Below are positions 1 to 6,358 of a DNA stretch of 11,544 nt, piece by piece. The notes under the pieces were generated by a model. It was not told where the DNA came from. It searched no databases and worked only from the letters and a program-made list of their open reading frames with translations. The stretch covers positions 1-11,544 of the forward strand of contig ONUQ01000142.1 in the NCBI GenBank assembly GCA_900321055.1, given 5' to 3'. Within the stretch, counting starts at the first letter, position 1. The number at the start of each line of letters is the position of its first letter. This stretch comes from an uncultured Elusimicrobia bacterium. GTDB lineage: Bacteria > Elusimicrobiota > Endomicrobiia > Endomicrobiales > Endomicrobiaceae. The translations under genes and the position numbers were made by a program.

Positions 1-1
1 A

Positions 2-133
2 TGTGTTTCAACAACAAATAGAAATTTTGTAGGTAGAATGGGAAATACGAAATCGGAATTATTTTTAGCAAGTCCTGCAGTTGCTGCAGCTTCAGCAATT
101 AAAGGATTTATTGCAGATCCAAACAATATATAA
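2..133 (+). CDS. leuC: 3-isopropylmalate dehydratase large subunit, C-terminal end (partial)
   Basis: Open from the left edge of the window, this frame gives the last 43 residues of an aconitase-superfamily protein and stops at TAA 131-133. The motif [12 protein letters not shown], followed by [17 protein letters not shown] and a final ADP-rich end, is characteristic of the large subunit of isopropylmalate isomerase (LeuC), which converts 2- to 3-isopropylmalate in leucine synthesis using a [4Fe-4S] cluster. The wording and the short end after the [11 protein letters not shown] helix look more like the roughly 420-residue archaeal-type LeuC/homoaconitase group than the longer E. coli type, but only the C-terminus is visible. 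The small subunit gene leuD, often directly downstream, does not follow here. Homoaconitase (lysine or related pathways) is the main alternative. Confidence 0.85.
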   Translation, partial: CVSTTNRNFVGRMGNTKSELFLASPAVAAASAIKGFIADPNNI

Positions 134-421
134 GTAACACATTTAATATATACAGCTATGTATAAAAGATAGCCGTAGAAATGAAAATAACTTTAGTATC
201 GGACGATTGACAAACAGATTAAAATAATGAATTTCTGTTGAAATTATAAATTAACAATTACCGGTATAATGTTATTAATTACATATTACATATATCGTTA
301 ATAAGTTTTAACTGTGTTCTATTTAATTAAAAATTTAAATATTTTTCGCTATAAATATTAAGCTACAAATTTATAACTTGTAAACTAAAATCATAAAGTA
401 ATTTTTATAAGGAGAGCAACA
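134..421. other. AT-rich intergenic region between leuC and mrp
   Basis: This 288-nt gap has no convincing gene on either strand. It contains an imperfect hairpin at 151-177 (nine pairs with one A-C mismatch, nine-base loop) just after leuC, without a T-run, so it is at best a weak transcript end. A 6-bp inverted repeat, AACAGA at 213-218 and TCTGTT at 234-239, lies upstream of the candidate promoter, and a second one, TTATTAA at 272-278 and TTAATAA at 298-304, lies just downstream. In such AT-rich DNA both may be chance. The region probably ends one transcript and starts the mrp transcript. Confidence 0.5.
238..270 (+). promoter_or_regulatory. candidate sigma-70 promoter for the mrp gene
   Basis: A perfect TATAAT lies at 265-270, about 150 nt before the mrp start. 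The nearest -35-like hexamer, TTGAAA at 238-243, is 21 nt away, longer than the usual 16-18, so the pairing is weak and the -10 element carries most of the support. A perfect TTGACA at 207-212 has no well-spaced -10 partner. TATAAT is also common by chance in DNA of this composition. Confidence 0.3.
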
Positions 422-1663
422 ATGTCAGAATGCAAAGAACAAGGTTGTAATTGTAATGACGATTCTTGTAAAGAACAGAAATCTTTTATTGAGAAACCTC
501 ATAAATCAACAAAAATACATAAAATTATAGGTGTTGTTAGCGGTAAAGGAGGAGTCGGAAAGTCACTGGTTACTTCTTTATTGGCTAATACTCTTAACAA
601 AAAAGGTTATAGCACAGCAATTATGGATGCTGATATTACGGGGCCATCAATACCAAAAATATTTGGTATTACAGATAAACCTATAAATGGTGAAGATGGC
701 TTTTTTCCTGTCCTTTCTAAAGAAGGTATTGATATAATGTCTGTTAATTTGTTATTAGACAATGAAACAGATCCTGTAATATGGAGAGGACCTGTAATTG
801 CCGGGATAATACAACAGTTTTGGAAAGATGTTATTTGGGCTAAACAAGATGTTATGTTTATTGATATGCCTCCCGGAACAGGAGATGTTCCGTTGACTGT
901 TTTTCAGTCTATTCCTGTTGATGGAATTATAATTGTAACTTCTCCACAAGATTTAGTTTCTATGATTGTAGAAAAAGCATTTAATATGGCAAAAATAATG
1001 AACATTCCTGTATTGGGAATTGTAGAAAATATGAGTTATGTTAAATGTCCTGACTGTAACAAAGAAATTAAAATTTTTGGTGAAAGTAAAATTGAAGAAA
1101 TTGCTAAAAAATTCAATATATCAGTTATTGATAAATTACCTATAGATACACAAATTGCACAACTTTGTGATAAAGGTGAAATTGAAAAAATTTCGGACAA
1201 TAAACTTATAAACAATATTGCAAATATAGAAAAATTATTAGCAGACATCAAGGAGGCTAAAATGAAAGTTGCAGTAACTTATGAAAACGGTGAAGTATTT
1301 CAACATTTTGGGCATACGGAAAATTTTAAAGTTTATACTATAGAAAAAGGTAAAGTTGTATCCGATGAAATAATTTCCGGTAACGGTACAGGGCATGAAT
1401 CTCTTGCAGGAATGTTAAAAAATTTAGGAATAAATACATTAATCTGTGGCGGTATCGGAGGCGGAGCAAAGGAAGCACTTGCACAAGAGGGAATAACGGT
1501 ATATCCCGGAACCAGCGGAAACACCGATGAAGTAATAAAATCATTTTTAGACGGAACAATAAAATATAATCCAAACATACAATGCTCACATCATAGTCAC
1601 AAAGAAGAGCATACTTGTAAAGGTGGCGGACATAGTTGTTCTCATCACAACGAACATTGTTAA
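422..1663 (+). CDS. Mrp/NBP35-family Fe-S carrier ATPase fused to a NifX-like cofactor-binding domain
   Basis: This 413-residue cytoplasmic protein probably binds and transfers Fe-S clusters or metal cofactors. Residues about 33-275 form a Mrp/ApbC/NBP35 P-loop ATPase: deviant Walker A GKGGVGKS at 41-48, the family signature DADITGPSIP from 69, DMPPGTGD at 148-155, and the cluster-binding pair CPDC (C209, C212). Residues 281-383 match the dinitrogenase iron-molybdenum cofactor domain (NifX/NifB C-terminal/NafY), with VFQHFGHTENF and a Gly-rich ICGGIGGGA segment. The same two-domain layout is known from MrpORP-type proteins of Desulfovibrio. The N-terminus has four Cys (4, 9, 11, 16), loosely like the NBP35 N-terminal cluster. 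The last 26 residues hold four Cys and eight His, probably a metal-binding tail. No nif genes are visible, so nitrogen fixation should not be inferred. AAGGAG at 409-414, 7 nt before ATG, supports the start. An in-frame second start lies at codon 281. Confidence 0.93.
   Translation: MSECKEQGCNCNDDSCKEQKSFIEKPHKSTKIHKIIGVVSGKGGVGKSLVTSLLANTLNKKGYSTAIMDADITGPSIPKIFGITDKPINGEDGFFPVLSKEGIDIMSVNLLLDNETDPVIWRGPVIAGIIQQFWKDVIWAKQDVMFIDMPPGTGDVPLTVFQSIPVDGIIIVTSPQDLVSMIVEKAFNMAKIMNIPVLGIVENMSYVKCPDCNKEIKIFGESKIEEIAKKFNISVIDKLPIDTQIAQLCDKGEIEKISDNKLINNIANIEKLLADIKEAKMKVAVTYENGEVFQHFGHTENFKVYTIEKGKVVSDEIISGNGTGHESLAGMLKNLGINTLICGGIGGGAKEALAQEGITVYPGTSGNTDEVIKSFLDGTIKYNPNIQCSHHSHKEEHTCKGGGHSCSHHNEHC
1250..1264 (+). 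promoter_or_regulatory. internal Shine-Dalgarno plus in-frame ATG inside the mrp fusion gene
   Basis: AAGGAGG at 1250-1256 is followed after 5 nt by ATG at 1262-1264, in frame with the mrp gene (Met281) and exactly at the first residue of the NifX-like domain. It is a better ribosome-binding site than the one in front of the full gene. It could direct a separate 133-residue NifX-like protein, or be the remnant of a once separate downstream gene that became fused. The sequence alone cannot say whether it is used. Confidence 0.55.
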
Positions 1664-1713
1664 ATTAGTGGAGAGAACTTTCTTATTATTTTATATTAAT
1701 TCGGATATATGTT

Positions 1714-2400
1714 ATGACTCTGTGTAAAAAAGAATTAGAGCAATTTGGAATTAAATTTGTAACACTATTGAACAACAACGGTTTTGTTGCCAATTTTGAT
1801 GATAGTAGTTTTAGAGATTATTTGTTACAAATATCCGTAAAAAACAAGTTGATTAAGTTAGGCAAAATAGGTATTTACTATAAACCGTCAAAAAAATCTT
1901 ATTCATTAGTTACTACAAATATAAAAGATAAAGCCTCTGTTGATATAATAAACAAATGTTGGGATGAAATAAACGGTTTCCAAACATTTAGTGAAACATC
2001 AGGAATTTTTGAAGCTTTTGTTGACGGGTCTTACATAGATGGTAAAACAGGATATGGCACAGTAGTATTCCTTGGCGATAAAAAGGTAACAGAATTTTCC
2101 GGAAGATTAGATGATACATCTACAAGACAATTTGGCGGAGAACTTTACTCTGTTATACTTGTTTTAAAATGGTGTGAACTTAATAACATAAATAAAATAA
2201 GAATAAATTACGATTATTTAGGTATTGAATATTTCGCTACGGGCAAATGGCAACCAAAAAGTATTCCGGCACAAGAATATAAAACAATAATAGACTCTTG
2301 CAAAAACATCAATATTATCTGGCGAAAAATAGATAGTCATACCGGAAATAAAAAAAATGATTTAGCAGATAAATTAGCAAAAGCAGGGGCTAATTTATAA
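1714..2400 (+). CDS. ribonuclease H family protein with an unrecognised N-terminal region
   Basis: The C-terminal part of this 228-residue protein (about 98-226) is an RNase HI fold, which cuts the RNA strand of RNA-DNA hybrids using two metal ions. The four acidic catalytic positions are present: D104 in AFVDGSY, E143 in GGELYSV, D167 in INYDYLGIEY and D219 in LADKLA. H209 in DSHTGN matches the catalytic histidine. The basic handle of E. coli RNase HI is replaced by a short TGKWQPKSIPAQEY segment, as in Firmicutes-type enzymes. Those often carry an N-terminal hybrid-binding (viroplasmin) domain, but I do not see that motif in residues 1-95, whose function I do not recognise. The gene starts 50 nt after mrp and may be co-transcribed. 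Its ribosome-binding site is poor (only GGA at 1703-1705). Catalytic activity is likely from the intact residues; whether it is the main cellular RNase H is unknown. Confidence 0.85.
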   Translation: MTLCKKELEQFGIKFVTLLNNNGFVANFDDSSFRDYLLQISVKNKLIKLGKIGIYYKPSKKSYSLVTTNIKDKASVDIINKCWDEINGFQTFSETSGIFEAFVDGSYIDGKTGYGTVVFLGDKKVTEFSGRLDDTSTRQFGGELYSVILVLKWCELNNINKIRINYDYLGIEYFATGKWQPKSIPAQEYKTIIDSCKNINIIWRKIDSHTGNKKNDLADKLAKAGANL

Positions 2401-2406
2401 CTTGTT

Positions 2407-3492
2407 TTATTTTTTTATTTTTGACATTAAATAAACACCTGCTATACCAAACAAAATATTTGGCAACCATGCAGAAAGCCAAATATCAACAATTTGATTT
2501 TCCCCTAAATTCAAACATACATCTCTAATTGTCCAATATATAAAAGAAAAGATAAGTGCGAAAGTAAAACTTATAATTTTCCCGAATTTATTTCCTAATC
2601 CTAAAGCAAAAGGTATTCCTATCATCATAACAATTATATGACAAAAAATATTTGCAAATCTTGAATAATATTTTATTTCATCTTTTAAAGTATTTTTCCC
2701 CAACATTTGTTTTTTTTGAATATATCTTTTAAATTTTTTTAAGTTCATTTGTTCATACCTTACATTTTTTACTACAAAATCTTTCGGTTTAACAGAAAAA
2801 CTAAAAATTTTACTTTCAAAATATTCTTCATTCCATTGTTTATTATCATCAAATGTTCTTGTAATACCACTTTTTAATAGCCAACCGCCATTTTTATAAA
2901 AACCTTCTCCAACAATAATATTCTTCTTAAGATGGTAATTATTATCATATTCATCTACAATTACATCTCTCATATACTCTTTTTCTATATTTACATATCC
3001 GACGAACATTCTGGCATTTCCGGGCAAAGTTATTATTATATTTCTATGTTCTTTTGGAACATCGTCATCTTTATTATTTTTTATTTTTATTTTTTTTACA
3101 TATTCAGCTTTAACTATCGTATATGGAATAACAAATTCTCTCATAGAAAAGTCAAAAATTCCGATAAAAAGTCCCAAAATCATAAAAAGAGATATTATTC
3201 TCCATAAATTTACACCTGAAGCCTTTAGTGCTATTATTTCATTTCTTTTTGCAAGTTCCCCCAATGAAAACAACAATGCTAATAAAACCGATACGGCAAA
3301 AACATCTATCATCCACCAAGGTAAATTTAATAAAAGATATTCTATTATAGTAAAAAATGGAGTTTTTAATTCCATATATGTACGCATTTCTCTAAAAAAT
3401 TCAGAAATCATAACAACAAACCCAAAAGCAAAAGAAATAAATACTAATGGTTTTAAAAATTGTTTTGAAATGTATGTATATATTTTTATCAT
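2407..3492 (-). CDS. lptG: LptF/LptG-family lipopolysaccharide export permease (second of pair)
   Basis: This 361-residue inner-membrane protein belongs to the YjgP/YjgQ family, whose members pair as LptF and LptG with the ATPase LptB to pull LPS out of the inner membrane. Hydrophobic segments lie near residues 13-30, 48-76, 97-115, 279-298, 304-323 and 336-356, with a soluble, periplasmic jellyroll-type domain between the third and fourth. The stretch LGELAKRNEIIALKASGVN (78-95) corresponds to the cytoplasmic coupling helix that contacts LptB. The gene starts 1 nt after the stop of the preceding family member and has no clear ribosome-binding site, so translation is probably coupled. It is the last gene of the minus-strand run and ends 6 nt from the convergent RNase H gene. 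The F versus G assignment rests on gene order and is less certain than the family. lptA, lptB and lptC are not in the window. Confidence 0.88.
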   Translation of the reverse strand: MIKIYTYISKQFLKPLVFISFAFGFVVMISEFFREMRTYMELKTPFFTIIEYLLLNLPWWMIDVFAVSVLLALLFSLGELAKRNEIIALKASGVNLWRIISLFMILGLFIGIFDFSMREFVIPYTIVKAEYVKKIKIKNNKDDDVPKEHRNIIITLPGNARMFVGYVNIEKEYMRDVIVDEYDNNYHLKKNIIVGEGFYKNGGWLLKSGITRTFDDNKQWNEEYFESKIFSFSVKPKDFVVKNVRYEQMNLKKFKRYIQKKQMLGKNTLKDEIKYYSRFANIFCHIIVMMIGIPFALGLGNKFGKIISFTFALIFSFIYWTIRDVCLNLGENQIVDIWLSAWLPNILFGIAGVYLMSKIKK

Positions 3493-3493
3493 T

Positions 3494-4612
3494 TTATTTT
3501 TTCAACATTTTTCTAAATAAAATTGTTCCCGCTATTGCTAAAATAAAATTCGGTAACCACATTATATAACAAGAAGGAACATACCCTTTTTCCCCAACAT
3601 TCATTGATATAACTAAAAGCAGATAATAAACAAAAATAACTCCTAAACTCATACCAAAACCAATAGCTTTACCGCCTTTCCCCGCCATTATACCAATAGG
3701 AATTGCAATTAAAACAAAAACTATCGGTGCTAAAGCAACAGACCATCTAAACCAATATTCATTAGTATAAACATTCTTTTCAGAACTATTCATGGGAAAT
3801 TCTTTTATTTTTTTTCTAATTTGTGAAGATGTAAGTTCTCTTAAAGTTGTATCAGAAAGTTTTATATTTGAATCTATAGGAATTGTAAATTTATAACTTT
3901 TAAAATTCATATGTATCATAGAATCAAAATCATAAGGATCTGTCCTTTGCCAATATCCGTCATATAAAGTTAAAATAACAAGACTTTTATCCACATCTAT
4001 TGTTCCATAAGAAGCCGCTATTCTCCATGGAACATAGTCTGTTTGTCTATCTTCACTCTTATTTTCTAATTTCTCAAATTTATAAATATTTATCCCTGTT
4101 AAAATATTGTTTTTAGAGTCTACTTCATGGGCATAAATTTTATAAGGAGCTATTTCCGTAATTGTTTTAGCATTAAATTTTGCAAGAGGAGCTTCCATAA
4201 GAATTTTTTTGTATAAAGTTCTAAAATATTTATGTGTTGCCGGTGATAAATAATGATTGAAATATATCAATCCAAAACTCATAACAACAACAAAAACTAC
4301 TATAGGCATAGATAATGTTTTGTATGTTATACCAGTAGCTTTCATAACCGTAATTTCATTATCTTCAGCAAATCTGCCATAGCTAAGCAATGCACCAAAT
4401 AAAATAGCCATAGGTATTGTTAAAGATAAAATATTTGGTAATATAAGTATAAATAATTGTGATATTAAACCAAAACTTACACCCTTTGATAAAAACAAAT
4501 CAATGAGTTGAAATATCTGGTCTAATAACAATATAGAAGAGAAAATTATAAGTCCAAAAGCAAATGCACCTATAAATTCCTTTAAAATATATCTATGCAA
4601 TATTTTTATCAT
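3494..4612 (-). CDS. lptF: LptF/LptG-family lipopolysaccharide export permease (first of pair)
   Basis: This 372-residue paralogue of the next gene has the same layout: membrane segments near residues 12-32, 52-76, 100-120, 290-310, 315-335 and 347-366, enclosing a large periplasmic domain (about 125-285). The coupling-helix motif GRFAEDNEITVMKATGIT is at 79-96, and the C-terminal part ends in the family's WLPNFILAIAG segment. In the Lpt complex the two permeases form a heterodimer, which fits their back-to-back arrangement. As first of the pair it is called LptF by analogy with the usual lptF-lptG order, but the assignment could be reversed. Its ATG is 34 nt after the ybaB stop and I see no good Shine-Dalgarno sequence. 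Presence of the pair implies an LPS- or lipooligosaccharide-bearing outer membrane. Confidence 0.88.
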   Translation of the reverse strand: MIKILHRYILKEFIGAFAFGLIIFSSILLLDQIFQLIDLFLSKGVSFGLISQLFILILPNILSLTIPMAILFGALLSYGRFAEDNEITVMKATGITYKTLSMPIVVFVVVMSFGLIYFNHYLSPATHKYFRTLYKKILMEAPLAKFNAKTITEIAPYKIYAHEVDSKNNILTGINIYKFEKLENKSEDRQTDYVPWRIAASYGTIDVDKSLVILTLYDGYWQRTDPYDFDSMIHMNFKSYKFTIPIDSNIKLSDTTLRELTSSQIRKKIKEFPMNSSEKNVYTNEYWFRWSVALAPIVFVLIAIPIGIMAGKGGKAIGFGMSLGVIFVYYLLLVISMNVGEKGYVPSCYIMWLPNFILAIAGTILFRKMLKK

Positions 4613-4646
4613 ATTAAACTACAATACTGATATAAACGAAAACTTA

Positions 4647-4946
4647 TTAGCTTAGTCCGGGGAAATTTAGTGAACCCATAAGTTTTTTTGATTCTTCTGC
4701 CATAGCTTTTTGAGATTCTTTTATAGCTGATTCAAAAGCAGAAAACATTAATTTTTCCATATTTTTAACCGAGTTTTCTGAAAAATCTTCAGGAAGTGTC
4801 AAACTAACTATTTCATTTTTAGCATTCATTGATATTTTGATACCTTTGTAATCTATGTCAACAACTTTTGCTTTTAATGCTTTTTCCATCTCTTTAGCTT
4901 TGCTTCTAAGAGACATTGCTTCTTTAGCCATTTTAAATAATTCCAT
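4647..4946 (-). CDS. ybaB: YbaB/EbfC-family nucleoid-associated protein
   Basis: This small protein (99 residues from the chosen start) has the YbaB/EbfC plan: a charged N-terminal helix (FKMAKEAMSLRSKAKEMEKAL), a central beta region with KGIKISMNAKNEIVSLTLPE, and a C-terminal helix ending in LMGSLNFPGLS, which matches the family's usual LxxPGL end. Family members are dimeric DNA-binding proteins that coat the nucleoid. In many bacteria the gene sits between dnaX and recR; here it lies between folK and lptF, detached from those partners. An upstream TTG at 4985 would add 13 residues, but a good Shine-Dalgarno sequence (4955-4959) sits 8-9 nt before the ATG at 4946, so I prefer that start. Confidence 0.85.
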   Translation of the reverse strand: MELFKMAKEAMSLRSKAKEMEKALKAKVVDIDYKGIKISMNAKNEIVSLTLPEDFSENSVKNMEKLMFSAFESAIKESQKAMAEESKKLMGSLNFPGLS

Positions 4947-4954
4947 AATTTTAT

Positions 4955-4959
4955 CTCCC
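4955..4959 (-). promoter_or_regulatory. ribosome-binding site deciding the ybaB start
   Basis: On the minus strand the sequence reads GAGGGAGAT, followed after a short A/T spacer by ATG at 4946-4944. The GGGAG core lies about 8 nt before that ATG, and lies inside the reading frame if the upstream TTG is used. This favours the 99-residue form. Confidence 0.65.
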
Positions 4960-4993
4960 TCATTAAATTTCTTAAATTCTATCAATTTTATAA

Positions 4994-5488
4994 CTATCTT
5001 TCAATTAGGCATTTTCTATCCATACTGTTATATAGCATATTATGTAGCATTGTTATTGTTTTTTTATACACCGGATGAACAAATTCCGGAGATATTTCTT
5101 TTAACGGAACCAAAACAAATTCTCTATTTTGTATTTCTTTATGAGGAATTATTAAATTATCACTTTTTATTATTTGTGTTCCGTAAAACAATATATCTAT
5201 ATCAATAACTCTTGGTCCCCAATGATAAGTTTTTTTTCTACCTAATTTTTTTTCTATATCTTTAATAACTTTTAAAAGGTCTTGAGGATTAAAATCTGTT
5301 ATAAAATTTCCTGCTATATTGTAGAAATTTCTTTGTTTTGGTCCGACAGGTTTAGTTTCATATAGAGAGGATAATTTTATTAATTTTATGTTATTATTTT
5401 CCAATTCTTTAACAGCTAATTCTAAATTTTTTCTTCTATTACCTATATTAGACCCAAGTGATAAATATATTGATATTTTCTTATTCAT
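4994..5488 (-). CDS. folK: 2-amino-4-hydroxy-6-hydroxymethyldihydropteridine pyrophosphokinase (HPPK)
   Basis: FolK transfers pyrophosphate from ATP to 6-hydroxymethyl-7,8-dihydropterin, the step before dihydropteroate synthase in folate synthesis. From the chosen ATG it is 164 residues, close to the usual 158-165. Visible motifs are YLSLGSNIGNR near the N-terminus, SSLYETKPVGPKQRNFYN (pterin site), WGPRVIDIDILFYG with the Mg-binding aspartates D96 and D98, and IPHKEIQNREFVLVPLKEI. All are in the expected order, so the enzyme looks intact and cytoplasmic. The frame extends to a TTG at 5527, but that codon lies inside a terminator-like hairpin and the extra 13 residues are not family-like. There is no clear Shine-Dalgarno sequence before ATG 5488, which begins only 11 nt after the hairpin's T-tract. 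No folB, folP or folE lies nearby. Confidence 0.92.
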   Translation of the reverse strand: MNKKISIYLSLGSNIGNRRKNLELAVKELENNNIKLIKLSSLYETKPVGPKQRNFYNIAGNFITDFNPQDLLKVIKDIEKKLGRKKTYHWGPRVIDIDILFYGTQIIKSDNLIIPHKEIQNREFVLVPLKEISPEFVHPVYKKTITMLHNMLYNSMDRKCLIER

Positions 5489-5500
5489 ACTTAATCTATA

Positions 5501-5539
5501 AAAAAAGACACTTGAAAAGTTTATCAAAGTGTCTTTTTT
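5501..5539 (-). terminator. bidirectional intrinsic terminator-like hairpin between dapB and folK
   Basis: A perfect 13-bp inverted repeat, AAAAAAGACACTT at 5501-5513 and AAGTGTCTTTTTT at 5527-5539, encloses a 13-nt loop. Its core is a 7-bp stem flanked by A- and T-runs, so both strands read a stem followed by six or seven T. On the minus strand it lies 19 nt after the dapB stop and 12 nt before the folK ATG. It therefore either ends the dapB transcript or acts as a partial terminator for folK and the genes beyond it. Confidence 0.75.
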
Positions 5540-5558
5540 ATTTATTTTAAACTAAAAA

Positions 5559-6335
5559 TTACTTTAAACCTAAAACATCTCTCATATCGTAAAGACCTGC
5601 CGGTTTATTATTAATCCATTTTGCAGCTCTTAATGCACCTGCTACAAGACCTGCTCTTGATGTTGCCTTGTGTGATATTTCTATTCGTTCACCGTCACTT
5701 GCAAAAATAACCGTATGGTCTCCGCACACATCTCCACATCTTACGGCATGAACTCCAATTTCCCCCGGTTTTCTTAATGCTTGTGTTCCATATCTCCCGT
5801 ACACTCCGACATCTTTTAAACTTCTATTATGTCCGCTTGATACAGCTTCCGCAAGTCTTATTGCCGTTCCCGAAGGAGAATCTTTTTTCTTATTATGATG
5901 AATTTCTATGATTTCAACATCATAGTTAGGAATTTTCTTTGCAATATTTTCAACCGTATCTAATAATAAATTTATACCTGTTGACATATTAGGAGCAAAA
6001 ACTATAGAATTTTTTTCTCCGGCTTGTTTTAAAAATTCTTTATTTTCTTCACTAAGCCCCGTCGTACCTATAACTATTTTTGCATTTTTTTTAAGTGCAA
6101 TTTCAACATTTTTCATAGTATTTTCTGCAATTGTAAAATCTATAATAATATCCCCGGTATTTATATATTGTTCCATATCACCGGACTTTATTATTAAAGG
6201 ATTTTTATTTCCTATTGAAGGACAAGAATCTATTTCTGTTCCGGCAATTATATTAAAATCTTTATCCTGCTTTGCCATATTTATTATACTGCTACCCATT
6301 CTGCCACAAGCACCACAAATTATTATATTTACCAT
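5559..6335 (-). CDS. dapB: 4-hydroxy-tetrahydrodipicolinate reductase
   Basis: DapB reduces 4-hydroxy-tetrahydrodipicolinate with NAD(P)H in the diaminopimelate pathway, supplying lysine and the peptidoglycan cross-linking residue. At 258 residues it is of normal length. The N-terminal Rossmann motif is GACGRMG (8-14). DFT (66-68) and GTTG (90-93) line the cofactor site, and the signature EIHHNKKKDSPSGTA (144-158) carries the catalytic His147 region, Lys151 and the substrate-binding SGT. GVHAVRCGDVCGDHTVIF (194-211) is the usual conserved C-terminal segment. It starts at ATG 6335, 23 nt after rpoD, with only a weak GAGAG-type ribosome-binding site, so it is probably in the dnaG-rpoD transcript. 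No other dap gene is in the window. A terminator-like hairpin follows its stop. Confidence 0.95.
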   Translation of the reverse strand: MVNIIICGACGRMGSSIINMAKQDKDFNIIAGTEIDSCPSIGNKNPLIIKSGDMEQYINTGDIIIDFTIAENTMKNVEIALKKNAKIVIGTTGLSEENKEFLKQAGEKNSIVFAPNMSTGINLLLDTVENIAKKIPNYDVEIIEIHHNKKKDSPSGTAIRLAEAVSSGHNRSLKDVGVYGRYGTQALRKPGEIGVHAVRCGDVCGDHTVIFASDGERIEISHKATSRAGLVAGALRAAKWINNKPAGLYDMRDVLGLK

Positions 6336-6358
6336 ATTTTTTTCTCTCTTTTTATATT

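Noticed and set aside
151..177. Hairpin after leuC as an intrinsic terminator
   Set aside because: The stem has a mismatch and neither strand has a T-run after it, so I record it only within the intergenic description.
207..233. Perfect TTGACA at 207-212 as a promoter -35 element
   Set aside because: No acceptable -10 hexamer is found 16-18 nt downstream; the sequence at that distance is AATTTC-like.
755..1589. Several minus-strand open frames of 64-83 codons opposite mrp
   Set aside because: They lie wholly antisense to a well-supported gene, have no family motifs or good ribosome-binding sites, and mirror the codon use of the real gene.
422..1663. Nitrogenase maturation system suggested by the NifX-like domain
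   Set aside because: No other nif gene is visible, and the same domain fusion occurs in Mrp-type Fe-S carriers unrelated to nitrogen fixation.
2932..3207. Plus-strand open frame of 91 codons inside lptG
   Set aside because: It is the antisense shadow of the lptG periplasmic domain, dominated by Ile, Phe and Tyr from AT-rich reverse-complement codons.
4855..5208. Plus-strand open frame of 117 codons across ybaB and folK
   Set aside because: Both opposing genes show clear family motifs; the plus-strand product has no recognisable features.
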